The position numbers and the translations under genes were made by a program. From Balanoglossus misakiensis (lineage: Eukaryota; Hemichordata), in the NCBI GenBank assembly GCA_040954595.2, contig CM082595.2, positions 4,216,001 to 4,280,000 of the forward strand: a stretch of DNA of 64,000 nucleotides, written 5' to 3'. Shown here piece after piece: positions 34,531 to 49,919 of the stretch. The notes under the pieces were generated by a model. It made no database searches. It was not told where the DNA came from and saw only the letters and a list, made by a program, of their open reading frames with translations. The first letter of the stretch is position 1. Each line of letters starts with the position of its first letter.

Positions 34531-37500
34531 ATTCATGTGGCGTACATGCAACTCGTATGCAAATGGACAATACTGTTCTAACCAACTGTCACGAGCTGTA
34601 ATTGCCGACTTTCCTAAAATATACATGTACACACACCCCGCACAAGGGCGGTCGATGTTGTGTACACCACACTGAGTATAGCAAGGTTTTGTCTATAAAT
34701 TTGCATCCTTCACCTCCGATATGAAAATCCTTGAAGAAATTATGTATACAACAGGAATAGATCACTCAATGCCTCACATTAATCAGCTGCGCAGGGACTG
34801 TAGCCAGTGTAAGTATTCCTAGCGTCCCGTTATAGGTAATATTGGAACGTACTGGCCTTCCCGGTAAAATGACACAGAGGCAACTCCAATGTTACCATTA
34901 AAGATGTAAATTATTCGCTGGTCCACTCAAAAGTCTGTCGCGAAAGTTAATGTTCCTACTCGTCAGATGTCGCCATACACACACATGAATCTGCGAAGTA
35001 AGAGAAAAAAATGAACAAAGTTATGTCATCGCGATTGTAGAAACAGTACACTGAGGTACAAGCTCCCAGATGTCGGCCTGTTAATTTAGAGAGACTCAGT
35101 TGTCGAGATCACTCGAGTGTGTTCGCCTTTGGCTAGCGGCAGCTAAGGAGACTGCACATGCTCACTAGGGACCGCCTAAACTAGCAATGATCTTTCAAGG
35201 TTAATAGCCCATACAGTGACGAGTGACTCCCTACGGGGTCTATAACTCTCCTTTGAAAAAAACAGCGTAAATTGCGCTCAGCTACCAGCACATGCGTGTG
35301 ATGATAGTGCGTACTCTTTGCTACATCTGAAACTATAATAGCCCCTGCGTTTTTTAAAGTTTTAGTTTAATCCACTGTAACACTGTAGCCTTCATGTCAT
35401 TTTACAGGAATTCCGTTACAGCATAATTTTGGTGTAATCACTTATCTAAGACATATTATCCTGAGAACTAGTATGATATAAATAACAATAAACGAAAACA
35501 AAAACATTTATCAAACTGACCAAAAACTGACATAGACAGAATCCACATGAAAGTGATATTGCGGTCGTTCTCTTCTGTTAAAGAATTATTCGTATCACTG
35601 GCGTATCTCTTAATGATTGACAGCAACAGCAATTGATTGCCTATAAAAGATATCAATACCACATATGATAATCCCATCTGTTTCCATGGTGATCTATAAA
35701 GGGAGTTAAAAAGTACATCTGTCTCGTGGTGCAGATAATTTAATAACCGCCCACACTGTTTTGTATTTGACACGGTATGACAAAAAGTGTTAACAATGTG
35801 TTTTCAGCGTTACTTTATTGTCTTTGACCTAAAACTTACAGCAATTATTGGGGACCAATTATTCTGTAATTTCTGCAGGCAACCACTATTTATGGATCCC
35901 GTGTGACAGAAGCATGGACGCTGGCCATGCAATGCCACGTCCGTCTGGGTGTTCACCCCCACGCTGTGTGGGTGTGGCGTGACTGTTGCCTCCCTAGCAA
36001 TCTACCAACTCAGGATATGTATACATTTCGCTGAAAGACAGATTATTTTTGCTCAAAAGAGATAATAAACTTTCTAACAATCACCCCCATCTTCCCCTCG
36101 CTGCTCAGATGCCTTAATCCTCTGATATAAACCCAATACATATTCAGCTATAGGTGATGTGGCGCCATAGCACTAGATAAGCTGACCCCATGGTCTGTTT
36201 GGGATCATCTGAGTACAGTAAAGAATCAAACCAACGTAACAAACAATTGGCTGTGAGACAGTTTAATGCTCACTTTATTCTGAATTCTGGACAACACACA
36301 AAGAAGCCGTATTCCTTGGACGAATACAATACATTTTAAAACGTTACCATAATATCGACCATCACTTATGTTAAACGTATACGGTACTGCAGACCAAATG
36401 TTTGTAAATTAACATTCATTATCCAATTTGCATATTTACATCCCAATAAATGCCAGCACCTTTTTGCATTTATTTTGTGCCCAAAAAACATACCACTTTA
36501 ATTCCATTTTATTACGTAATACATGGAATTATATGTTTACATGTTTTCCATGAGGAAGTGTTAAGAAATTTGACATTTAATAGAAAACAAAATATTGTGC
36601 ATCACAACACAACTGAAACTGAGTGGAGCAATTAAATGTAGCAAAATCATTATGGTCTAATACAAAACCATGCTGTAGAGAGACTTCTTTAATTTGACTA
36701 TTTGTGAACCTGCTTACGATGAAAGATCTAGTCGTGGCTTTTGGCTGTTAAACTACATTTATATATTTTCTTTGTATAATCACCAGTAAAAACATGGTGA
36801 CATGCCCCAGTATTCAGGTTATTAGCACAGCCCGCATGTGTTAAGTAAAACAATGGTGCTATCAAAATAGATGCCTGGACCAGCCAAGTGGAGCGAGGGA
36901 GGCTAGCCAGCTTATATCAGATTCGCTGTGTCACTGACAGCACTGATGTGTGGCCAGGACTACAACTGCTAGTGCGGAGGGAAAGTTTTACTACATCATG
37001 ATAAAAACAGATAATGGTTTCCTTTGTGGAGAATTAGTTCACTGGAAATACAGTTATAAAAAGAAGCATATTTCATCTGCCCGTTACCCTGGTATGTTAA
37101 TCGATCCATGTATTTGGAAATCGCCTATGCACAGCGCTGTAATGCCATTATATTTCCATCACCAGGAGGGGGCATTGTGTTTATTTGGATCCATCCTATT
37201 AGAGGCTGCTGTGTTGATAGACCACCTGCAAAACTCTGCAGCTTAGCAAAACAAATTCCTGTTGTATGTGCCACTCATTTACCAGGTCCCACAAAAAACA
37301 TGAACTGTAGATTCTCCAACTCGACGGACAAGCTTCATGCATGGTGTTGGCTTTAATCCAACCCTCGCATAATGCTGGGAATTTTTTTGACCCTGCCGCG
37401 ATTCTCTTCGTCCAATAAATGATATTTCCAAAGATGGCAACTTCTGCAGCACACAAATTGTAGCTCTTCTGAATGCAATGCAAACAACCAAAGCTGGATA

Positions 37501-40500
37501 TTCCATTTGATTACCTTCTTCATTATGCCATATAAATGTAAACACAAATTCAATTGAAAAACCTACGTACATTTTAAGTTTACCAAGGCAAATTCTGTTT
37601 CCCTATTAACGACATTTTGTGATAAATCAAGGGATACAAAGGCCATGGCTTTGATGAGCATATTAGCATGTCTGTGCCAACACTCTACGATATTTTGATT
37701 TGTTTGTGTTTGGAAATTGGCCAAAATAACAAAAGACTGGCAGCTGTGTATATATTTTCAGAAAATGCATTAAACTGTTTGGTTTATATTTAGCCAATTT
37801 TACAGGGTCAGATTCCTTTTGATTTATCAATGACAGACATGCCCACCATATTTGCCTTCACATCAGAGCAAGCTTTCCTGTGTGCGAAAACGTAATTGAA
37901 GCCAATTATCTCATCCTTCTTACGCAAGGATCTGCATTGCATGAAGTTTTCATTAACAATTAAGCATGATTTAGATGGCTTTGATAAAATGGCATTAAGA
38001 CATATTCCATCAATCAATCACGTTTTATTTAAATTAGGTACAATAGTGTTTATATTCTAAATCACGAATGTGAAGCAACTTTGACAATGTCTATGCATAA
38101 TAACCAATATCTGTAAAGATGTATTTCAAATAGCGAATTGAAATCAAGTGTTCCGATTTACAGTACAAAACTAAGTGCGCAACTATATTCAGTTTATTGC
38201 GAATGTTTAATATTTAATGATAAATCTGTTCCGTAAGTTTCAAATAATGAGTTTAGCTCCACGCGTTTAACCCTTCAGTGGCACTTGCGTTGTTCAGTTC
38301 AAATCTCGAGGAGCAATCACAAAGCAATCTCGAGGCAGTATTCTTAGCAAAGATGGCCATTTGTCATTTGCATCTAGGGCAGCAGAAATCCTTCTGAACT
38401 CGGCAGACTTAGTTGCTAAGCAGCCACTGCTAGAATGCATGGTTATTCACGTGTATCTAAAACACTTGAAACACCATCAAGTTGTATCATTTGCATACGC
38501 TTATATCAATTGCCGTTCAGTTCAGTTCAGTTCATCAACCCGATGAGCTCCATTGACGGTGATATGTGAACTTTCTTTGATGTCTTCAGGGACACTTTGT
38601 CTTATTCAGTCAAAATTTAGTAAAGAAATAATTTGAACAAAATTAAGCGATTTGAAGAAGGAAGAAAGCTTCTTATATGATGTAACGGTTAACCTGTCAT
38701 TTTGGACCATACGTTGCAATTTAAAACACTTTTAAATCATTTTAAATCTGAGTGACCCCACACCTGTTAAGCTTTCCATCACGAAGCTGTGTTATCAGCT
38801 GTTTTTTTTATATAAACAGGTTTACAAATCCGACAAAAGTGCCAATCAATGTCACCAACATTTGTAGTAATCTGACTTTATAAGTCTTTTCTAGTGTTCT
38901 TTGTGCCAAATGTCAAAGTTGCAACAGTCGGTCGGACAGACAAGCACCTCTTTGATATAGAATACGGTCGCAGATGAAATGAATAATAATAAATAATCAC
39001 ACTATATTCAATATATATGCAGATGTCTGTTGGCGCGTTTTTATTCATTGACTAGTGCTTTTGCATTTTCTGAGTCAATGGATTCTTTGTCCAAATTTAC
39101 TGAATCGAGACAACGTGTCCTATATCGATTGATGGGGAGACGAGAAGTCGGCCATCATTTAAAGCGCGATAAATGTATTGTAAGAAAAACGAATTCTTAC
39201 TTTAAATTACATATGACAGAATTAAAAACAACAGGTACACTAGTGACACTTGATCAAGTAATGCATTAGATGCTAGCAGAAACAATGGCAAATGAGACCG
39301 TATTGAGGACGCTGACCGTATTTAGTAAAATCTATGGAATGTAATATTGTACTTCACAAAAGACATTCTCGGCGACAGGTGATGGCTGAATCAACCTAAT
39401 CCAACACCCAAGTTGTTAATCATTGAAAAGTGTATTGTATGAATGTGACCAGAAAGGGTAATCCGATTTTGAAAATGCAATACAGTTGAGAAAGAAAAAA
39501 AATCTGAGAGAGACCTACATTTTGTCAAAGCCTTAAAGCATGGGGACTTCAGCAAAAAATGCTTCCAATGCGATCAAGTCAATTTGTCAAAACTTGGGAA
39601 CGACTGGTTAGCTGGGGAGTGATATAGATAAGGGATTTTCCGCTAATTCCGAGATCTTGCAAGACTATGTTCATAACAGAAGCAACATGTTGGTACCCAA
39701 CAGATACAAGTCAAGCTTTTTTATGAAACTAGAATAGATGCAGAGTTTAACAAAAATATAGAACTTTGTGCCATTTAACACAATATACAACATGTATGTG
39801 TTGTTAGTTCTGTGTAATATGAGAATGTGTTAACTGCCAATAGCCACGCCAGATTTCACAGGGTCTTATGGATACAAGTTCAGATAATCGTCTATTATAA
39901 TCGCCATGTTCCAAAAGATTCAGAGATAAATCCGGATTTTTTCAATAGATGGATTACAGCATGACACATTTCCAGATTCCTCACCACGAATAAGTTACAC
40001 GATTTATGACACTGCAAAAGTAAAACGTCATCTCATGATGTCATTGATATGAATGCATTTTTATTTGACACTCGTTTGAAGACAGATAACTGTAAAATTA
40101 CGGTTGTGAGTTAGATGTGGGCATGCAATCGGTCACACTAATGATAATGTCATGCATTATTGAAGGTAGTGACCTTTGAAATAAACAGTGTACAACCTTG
40201 TTATTCGATGAGAAGATTAATTTGGAAAGGTTTCAATAGCCAACACCTGAGTTCATGACAATTTGGTGTTTTACTGGTAGTGTCAATGGTCGTGAAGGTC
40301 TGCTCTCTGGTGTATTATTTAAATAACGAAAAGGACCGGAAATTATCTTCCCGAGCGCTAGAGTCAAACACCTGATGCGCACTGGGTTGTCGGAAGTGTC
40401 CATGACAATAGATAGGGCTGATTTTAGTTTGATAAATCGAGACACACTGCCTGCGATTGATGTAGGATACGGAGAAAGCCCCAAGAATAGGACAAGCATT

Positions 40501-43500
40501 TTCCGCACTAAAATATTGAGCAAGTGTCTGTCTACGTGCACTTGTAAAGATCCTCTGGACAGATATCAATTACGAAGAGTAAACAAGACCACTAGTTAAA
40601 CACTTAGTCCTTAATTTTACATGCACATACTTTCGTCATCAGATTTAATTTCATGCTCGCATGACCATTGTAATTCAGTGGCCGTGCTCAGCCAGCACCG
40701 AGCGACAGACCTCCGGAGTATAATGCCCAATAAAGAAGTACTGAGATGTGCGTTTGTTTACTTAAAAGTCACAGCACTGAACGCTTTATCTGTGCCATAA
40801 GACATTAATGAGAGATAAGATGTTATCAGCCAAAATGTGCACTCTGCATGTAGAAGGGATACATACTGGACATGAATATGCACTCCTGAGACAAGGAACA
40901 AAAACTGTTCTCGCAGAACAACCAATTTGACATTACTTAGCAGAGGGCAGACTTTAGCACAGGCATTCACGGCCATTGACACTTCCAGTAAAAACCCAAA
41001 ATAGTCAAACATAAACTTGTGTGTGTGTAATTCAACAAATAATTTTGGAACGTTACTTAGCATTGGACGGACTCTTACTTGAGACGAGGCCTCTGTAAAC
41101 ACTGGGGCACTTATTTAAAATGGATTCCTGTTAGGAATTAAATTGAAAAGGAGTCACGAGCTGCATCCAAATTGCATATTACATCAGTTTTACGCTAACT
41201 ATCGGCTTGTGGGTTGAATTTCATAAACCATCGGCTGGCAAATTTGTATAAAACGCAAAGCATTTGGCCAACAACAGTTTTCTAAGACTATAAAAAATCT
41301 TATCACCGTCTTCTTTGTCTGTTATTATACCGGTACATCTATATCACAAGAAGCCATCATCAGCAAGCCTGTTTGACAGCCGCAATTTTGATAGCCAATT
41401 CCTGCGTGTTTATGACTTGCTAATGGAAGGTTTTATATTCACCCATATAAAAATACTGCGCAGCGGAGAATCGCTCAAAGATTGTGCAACTAAGAGCCTT
41501 CACACGTGTACAAAGATCACATAAACATATCTTATCACAGAGAGTTCCGGCTCCTAGTCGATCATTACGTCTTGTGTCATATTCGGGCCTGTTAGTGTTC
41601 TAGTAGTGTACAATATGTGTTCCAGGATAGACAAAAAGGTGTCTGCAATGTAACGTGATAAGTGGGTGTTTTGAGAGGAAGAGAATTAGTCCCTGTAGTA
41701 ATAAAAGTGCAATATTCACCACAGTTTATGCAAATGACTTACATGACATGATCACAATGCAGGCACCAGCAATTTGCTAGTGTGCATGGCGAAAATGTTA
41801 AGTATGTTTGGAATTCACGCATTAATTAGCGGACATGATTTGATGCTGACTTACTATATTAATAAGCTATGCAAATCCCATTAGTATGCAAAATAGTTTG
41901 TCAGCTAAGTTCAACGTTCGGCAGCCTATATTGTTCAGAGAACGATAAGATAACATATGAAGACTTAAGTGTGTAGTCAATACCGCAGAGGTTGTATGAC
42001 AATCAAAACGTCCGACATGCAATATTTAATATGTCTTAATTTGAATGTAATAACTTCAATGCACCTAGATATAACTCTTGGGACGCCCTTTCCTTTAGTA
42101 CTCTGTATAATCAATCACATTTGACTGTCTCATGGGGGATGTACAGCTAATTGATGAAACAACTATGACATTGTCCAGTAACGCTCTCACAAAACCTGAC
42201 TAAGAGCGTATTACTTATTTATTATAACAGCGAGACTTCATTACAGTGATGCAAACTTTACTATAGTATAGTATCAGTCAATGTCATGTCAAAGATTCCG
42301 ATACCAAAGAGACTAAAATAATTCTGTTCTTGTAGTATTATTCAAAGCGTCAAAGAAATCAGTCGATATGAAACATCTAGAGCGACCTTCCTAAAGTTTA
42401 TAGGCTTAAAAAAACAGGAAACATTACAGAAACTCTCCAAACATATCCTTTTTTGTAATCACTCTGGAGTTCAATAATCATGAATGAAGGTTCTGAAACA
42501 CAAATGATTTATACACAAAGGAATGCTTTTCAAAAATACAAACGAGATGTGAATATGCCTGCGACAGCATGTGTTGCAACAGAAGCATATTTAGGTAATG
42601 TAAGTTGGCAGTATGGTTTTCCAATGGGGAATTAATGTACAGAAAACCGCAAAGAAAACATTATTCATTATGAGACTCAGGAATTTAAACAAAATCACCT
42701 TTCTAAAACAGTCACAAGGTCAAAAGGCAATGTTCATAAAAACTGACTGAAGTACGTAAAAGTAGCTGTATTTATAGATCGTTTTATATAACGTGAGCCA
42801 GTTCTTCGGAATTTTAATGTGTTAAAATGTCCGGCCTGTTTGACTACTTCCTTCATTTCCTCCCGTAGCAAATTGCAATATACTAAAGAACGGTTACATG
42901 GTCGGTAACCCTGAATGTGCTTGATAAACACAGGAGTGAATTACTGAGAATAATTTCTCATGCTAAAATACCTAGGCATTCTCTCGCCCAGCTATTGCCT
43001 CAGCACCATTTTGTATTTCATTCTCTCATAATGAAATCGACTAAACACTGCACCTTTTACAGCTTGAAAGCACCAGTACCACAAATCTACCAATGAATTG
43101 TGCAGTAATATCACGCGAAGTCAGTTTTATTGAATTGTGAATTAGATGAGTTCGCCAGCAAGATGAACCTTTGTTGTTTATGCTTTCCGGGCATGTCATT
43201 TAAACATCATACCGATGTCAATTTCAGCTAAATTAATACATTCAGAGCTTAGCAATGGAAAACAATATCAGTACCATACCCCATCTGCACACAGATTAGC
43301 CCCAAATATAGGTTTCTGGTAATGTCAACAAAAATATGCAAAAGGGTAAAAAAACATGTCACACATACGAGTATGAATTGATCATTTTTAAATTAGCGTA
43401 ATGAGGGCTATCCAATACAAGGTTTGTTCCTTGTGTAGGTCGTTGTTCACACTTGGCCAATCAAGTGTTACTTATTAGCTTAGTTGGTGTCAGAAAGTAA

Positions 43501-46500
43501 TTTTCATGCGTGCCAAAATTTAATAATGCCATTCTGAATAAATTAAACCGTCGACCTATGATCATGGCAGATAAGAGATAATTCAAGTGACTATAGTGTA
43601 TCAGGTGAATGACACCAACTATTGTGAAAATTAAATGTCTACAAGACAACAGTCCATAATATTTACTAGTCTATGTCGCCGGGAACATTTGACGAAAATG
43701 TAATGCAGTCACACTTTGCACTGTTCCTGTGGTGGCAACATTGATGGACATCAGCGTCCGTCCCGACAAACTTCTCCAGACAGTCAGCATGTATGGCCCA
43801 GAGTGTACACAGGTCGTTTTCTCGCATTATCGACGCTAGGCATCAATTATGCATGACCAGTGAGCGGCCTCTCTTTTTACGTTCTACCAACTGAAGCGTA
43901 GCGTTTTGTCGGATTAACACCTTCCAGCGAGGAAAGAATGAGTAATGTTATGTGCATGAGGTCTTAGGGCGATTGAACACCTGAAAATATCTTTTATCTG
44001 TGAGTGTATATTATTTCGATGTTTAGCAAGTTAATGCTTGTATACCTGGCTACTAACATTGCGTCCATATGCTCTTCACATCTTTATCTGCCAAATCCAA
44101 CAACGCCAGTGTACTAAATTGAAAGTTCGATGACTAACTGATATCCATGCACACCATCGTCCTAAGCCCACAACACTATAACATTAGTTTTAAGGGGGTT
44201 GTCTCATCTGCGCCCGCGGGTATAGGTCCAATACAGCAAACAATGTGGTTGTTACTTTGTTTTTGCACTGTATACATCATAATGCGTGCTACTTTACATT
44301 GTAACATATATTCATTAGCAGTAACAGTGGGCACAAATATGGTGTGCATGTTTATAAATAGAAAGGTCACTCATGTGGAGTTCAGACGTCACTCCCCCTT
44401 TAACTGGTACAGCATTGTCCCAGTCCTTAGCCGTCAGGCATTCTCCGTCTGAAATACACGTCTGGCATGGTGACTAATGGCAACACATAACCGTGTCCAG
44501 GTAAATTTAAAGAAACGTTTTATTGAATTAGTGGCGAGCTTGCTTATTACCGAGGCTAGGATACTTTTAATGCAGCTGTGCGTGTGTAGATAGGCTTATT
44601 TTGTTTATACACACCTTTGGCGCGTTTGAAGCCTCTCTTGCCATATTGGTGACATCTCAATTTTGACATTTGCAGCACGCACCGAAGCTCAATTATAAAC
44701 CGCGAGTGATGACATTTTCCCATTTGAGGAATATGGTTCACATACTGCTCTTTCGAATATTTCTTCCATTCATCCTTGTCAAGGTGTATTCATCGATTTT
44801 CCGTGCGAAGCTAGGTGGGAAAGGATTGCTGAGCTGGAAAGATTTCCCGATAATACCCTAGTTGTGTCATTATGTGCATGCGTAATATCGTCTACTTGGG
44901 GATGTCCCGTGAAAATAGTGGAACCCCACAGCTCGAACTGTTATCAAAATATAAGGGGTTTCACTATCGGCAAAATAATATCAAATTAGGTGACTTCCGG
45001 CCACTGGAAGGCATATTAGATCACAGCCTAGCAGCAACAGGGACAAAAGCTATCTACAAGATTTAACTAATAGTCTTAAGAAGTAAATTCTCTTTTGATA
45101 ATCTCTCTAGTAAGAGATTATGATGCAGGATTTTCTCAGGGGCAGGTGTTGTACATGGTACTAAAATACAGGGGAGAGTTACCTAGATTCTTAGGCAATA
45201 ATACAGTCACTGAATAAAGTATACCGGTAGGTGTACATTTCTGCATACCATCAGCTCAGGTAAAACACTTATGTGTGTAACGACGTCGTCTACTGCAAAG
45301 TATTACCTGATGCTTATCCTGTTTCAGCGTAATTTGAAGTGGTGCAGAAGACATTCCTTTGCGAAGAAGAAACTGATATTACATGTACAATGACTTTTGT
45401 GTGGTTATCGAATACGGCATATTGTCACGTTACGTGTCTACCCATGCCAGGGGACCGCATTGGCCTTTCAACCATTTGTATTGTACTGTATCATCGACAA
45501 ATTGAACCATAATTACAAGATAACCTCTACTGAAGTGCGTCAACCCTAGGCGATGTCTGACGGAACAGGTGGAGTACAGCTATACCTCAAAGCAAAAACA
45601 AGGAGACAATTTCTCTGTTGATAATGATAAAGTATTAGGTATATGAACTCACCTCGGTTTTGGTGCAGTTACAGTAAAACAACGGCAGACGGGTGTTTGA
45701 CTACCCAAGCGTGCATGCCAACAGGTTACTAAGCCGACGCCGCGAGTTTTTTTCTCAAAGCAGGCCGAAATATCCCGAATCATCAATGGCAACTTTGCGA
45801 CGTCGTCAGTACAAGGCAGTCAATTAAGATCATGTCTCCGAAGTCCAAATTCAAATTAAAATGCGCACCGCATCATTGGTTACCTTGGAATTGCACATTA
45901 TCAATCATCAAGCCTTCCCACTGATATTGTCGCGCGCTCTCACGTGATTGGTCGAATTCCAACAGCAATGTCATGTAATCTGCTTAGAACGCAATGTTTC
46001 GGAAAATATTTCATGATATTGAATGACATTACAATTCCTGAAAGACAATTTTTTTTTAATATTGCAGACTCGCGATTTGATAACTCTACAGAATAATCTA
46101 ATAATATTGGATTGCTGTTTTATATCAATATCAAATGGTGCATTGTCATAATTTATTCCCCACAATAAATATATGAATAATTAGTTAATTAAACAGGACA
46201 GCATGCTGCTCTTTAAAGCGACGCCGCTGCTCCCTCCGGGAATGTCTCGAATCTCCATACACAACGTTCACTAATTGCGATGTATTAGCATCATGATAAA
46301 AATAGGCGTCACATTTGTTCTACTTCACCCGTTCAAAAGATTCTTGTTCCAAACATTTCCAACAAATCTATGTTATTAAGTTGCTGGTTCATTATACTTT
46401 ATCATGGCCTTTATATCTTTATTTCAAAAAAGGTACCGCGGTCACAGACGTCAGGTTAGGAACGACATCACACGTACTATACTTTGAGATAATTACAACT

Positions 46501-46813
46501 TTCACTAAAATTACCAAGCTCAGTCCTCATTCTAGTGGCACAGCCGTTCAGGTTTGGCCTCTCGTTGTTTGAGGTTTATTTCTGAATGTAATTTGAATTG
46601 ATTAATCTGTCTGCTGAATATTCATCAAATAAATGAAGTGACGTGTCATGTCGTCATAACTACAACAGGGGTGATGTGACGTCAGAGAGGTTGCATCCAT
46701 CAGCAACAGTGTTTTGAAACAATTTACACAACGGAAGGCCATTTTATGAAACCAATAAATCAACATGAACTGCCCATGAACCAATTACGGCTCTGTGATA
46801 ACCTAGCTATATC

Positions 46814-46847
46814 TACCACCTATTATGTTGGACCATATTAGGTGGTA
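46814..46847. repeat. Short hairpin, 14-bp arms
   Basis: TACCACCTATTATG and CATATTAGGTGGTA are inverted with one mismatch and a 6-base loop (TTGGAC). Confidence 0.6.
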
Positions 46848-49201
46848 CCAGTGACCCAAGGCTGGTGCAAATAAAGTGGTGTATTTCATCGCTTTGTTGG
46901 TTAGAGCAAACTTTCAAGCATGAACACGGTTTCTTTTCTGAACAAAAACACCCTGGATATTATCAGTTGGTTGCCCCAGTGGTGGTATTCTCAAGGAAAA
47001 TGTGTATCGATGCGTGTTTTGAAATCTCAGAGAAAGGGATAGTGTTTGTTCATCGCCACGGGCCGTGAAAACAAAACAAATTGGTACACCTTCGAGAAAA
47101 AAACAGCTCTGTGTAAAAGGATTAGAATACAAGCCAGAGACCCAAACCTCACTAAAACTTTTATTGTCCTGTTTTAAGAACTTTTTTTTCAAAACGAGAC
47201 TACTGAATCCAGATCAGTATTTCCCCCTGTGATAAGATTATCTCCCCCAAAGCCTGTAAAGCAACGACAATAGACAACGCTGGTGTGTAAATAATTGAAA
47301 ATAACACCAGTGATCTGTTCAGTGTTGACCTGAGTGTAACTGTTTTGTACCAATTGTCACTAGAGGGGTGTCATTTTGTTGAAAAAATGGATTAGCTTGA
47401 AAGTTTGCTGAACGACCATGGTTGCCCATTCCCCCGGGAAAGTGCCATCACCAGGGAGACGGCAGCACTGACATGGAGATAAGGGGACAGTAAAACACGG
47501 GGCAACTTTCATCTCACGATTCTAAATAACTGCCAACAGCCACGTCGAAAAATCCCTGGTCTTGACACCCGCGGGCTCAACAACAGTTAAATGCGTTGTG
47601 TTGTTTGTATAAATCTCGGGATACGAATTATTCATGCGGGGATATGAATTTAACTTGGGCGGCGATTAACGAATACAAAGAGAATTGTTTCAGGCCTATA
47701 ATCTGCTTTTGAGCCTTCAAAAATTCATGACCATTCAATGATAGGGCAATCGCCGCTGTGTTTTGAGGTTCTGACGCAAACACAGTCATAAATATAGCAT
47801 AATTACATGCAATGAAAAAAGGTTGCCAGGTCGATGTCATGACCTATGACCCTTGTCCATGGTTACGCCAAAGGGACTATGAGGAACGTACTGTAGCCAG
47901 TAAGCAGCCTTATGCTACATGTGTGAACAGCGGGTGGCATTAAATAAAATGAGATTGTAATCAGTTATTTTTAACAAACAACAGGTAGTCATAATGTTTT
48001 CAATGGTCCGCATTACATCCACGTCGACAGCATTTAATCAGACTACCCACTGCATGTACTTTGTTTGCTACCCACGGGGAAAAACGTAAACAGCCTTACA
48101 TAGAGTGAAATGTTTATTTTTGTAGGTCATGGTAAACATGCATTTGTTTGTTCTGATGGTGTTTTAGTATGTATTTACACTTCCATAGGTAATGTGATAT
48201 TTTCTCTTAGACTGTTGGAATGAATGAATAAACTTGGGTGTAGCTACATGTTTAAGCATGAAGGTAGTAAGTTGTTGACAGACATCTCCTAACACAGAAT
48301 GTGTTGCAATTTTTCATCAATAAAAACAAGATAATTGATTATTAAAATTCAGTGCTACCAGATATAAATAAATGTGTAGATAATACTGGTACTTTTTTGA
48401 ATGCACCCTAACGTGGTGTTGTCATGCATACAAAATAGTCTTGGTTGCCACGATTCCAATAACATTGGAAGTTGGCAAGACTTAGAAATTGATTCAAGTC
48501 GCATCGTGAAAAAAAATTAATCTCACAGATTCAGGAAAGGGTTACACTTACGTCAGCCCAGAAAACCCGCCTTTTTCATTACAGTGGTGCGATTCTGATT
48601 ATTCGGATGATTAAGGTTAGTTTCAAATCCTCGCTGTCTTGTGACGTCACTCTGTTTTTTGAAGACAGAATAAAAACCATTTCAAGGATTACTGATATCT
48701 TCACGCGAATACATCGGCAGATATCTCAGGCACAATCTTGAATTGTGTCAGAGAAAAGTACTTCTGTAATGTTTTGAGACACTTGCATTTTTTCCCCGGT
48801 TTAAAACATACCTGCAATGACCATCGCTTTAGGATACACCACTGCTTTTCCTTGGGTTGGTGTTTTTTAATGACCTCAAAGTCTCTCCGAGTAACTTGAT
48901 GCGACAAACTGAAGTCTGTAAGATCAGCTCATGCATTAAACAATGTAAAACGAACTAACCCACGAGTAGTAGTCTCAGCTGGGACCTGTACAGGTGAAAG
49001 TGGCAATTGACAACAGGTTGCCCAGGTTACGTACATTTACCCCTCGGTGGTTACAATTGTGAAGATTTGTGTCTACGGAGTAAATTCACAATACCCGTTC
49101 TGTCTGCACTGATGGTACAATAGATGTGCAATGAATCGTTACTTTCTTCTATTTGCCTCCGTTCTGTAAACACAAATGGTTATAGGCAGGGGACATTTGT
49201 G

Positions 49202-49286
49202 GCCTTTCATCACGATGGTTTAGCCCAAATCTACTATATTCTATGGTAAAGTTGGACCGGTATAAAGGAAAGCAGGGGTGAAAGGG
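49202..49286 (-). mobile_element. TTAA-type MITE, copy 2
   Basis: On the minus strand it begins TTAA then CCCTTTCACCCCTG, as copy 1 does. It shares the blocks GTCCAAC/CTCCAAC, CATAGAA/TATAGAA, TTTGG-CT-AACCAT and TGAAAGG in the same order. The TTAA at 49287-49290 is kept; the other end has lost both the target copy and the last inverted-repeat bases. Confidence 0.68.
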
Positions 49287-49919
49287 TTAACTGCTGGAGC
49301 CTGTAATGGTTGTGAGGCGGACTGTAGATACATGGACGTTACGATATTGCGACAGTATCCACGACAACCAAGTGATCACCTAGGTGCCTCTGAGGTTTAT
49401 TGTTCGACCGACCCTCTTATAGCTGTCACGACAAAACACCATTGTTTTTGACTGGGTCATTTGCTTCTCCAAACAATCAGCCCTCTACGGCAGGATTGGT
49501 ACGTGGTCGTAGCAATCATGGCTATTAAAGTGAACTTGTATTCATGTATTAAAGGAAGATAGCTAAACAATTTGCTATTTTAGTAACTTAATTCATCCAG
49601 TCGATCAACCCTTCTATTTTTAATTTCACCGAAAGTGGGTAAATGATGTTGCCACTATTGGTATATGGAGACCCATCTCTAAGAATTTGTTTGTATTTAT
49701 GTTTCTGTTTGCCAGATGATTTGGCACCTGTATTGGAATCCCTTCCAGATACTCATATATAACTAGTTTATCCTGGATGAAGTTCTCTGCACAGTGGACC
49801 CATGTTTCTCCTGAGTTTGATCCCTCGGCCTCTATTTTCAAAGTAAGTCATGTATATTTATGTGTTGTGTGCAGTTTCAAACCGAGTCCTGTAAAGAAAG
49901 ACAAGCTCAGAAAACATTT

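Noticed and set aside
35881-36030. GC-rich 50-codon plus-strand frame after TTTCTGCAG
   Set aside because: No donor in phase, no recognisable domain, and it ends at a stop after 50 codons; too weak to call.
49626-49841. Frame reading GSNSGETWVHC on the minus strand, and an opposite plus-strand segment ending at AAA|GTAAGT
   Set aside because: Both strands are open, splice sites are incomplete on one side, and no domain is recognisable; a B-box-like GTTTGATCCC suggests repeat-derived sequence.
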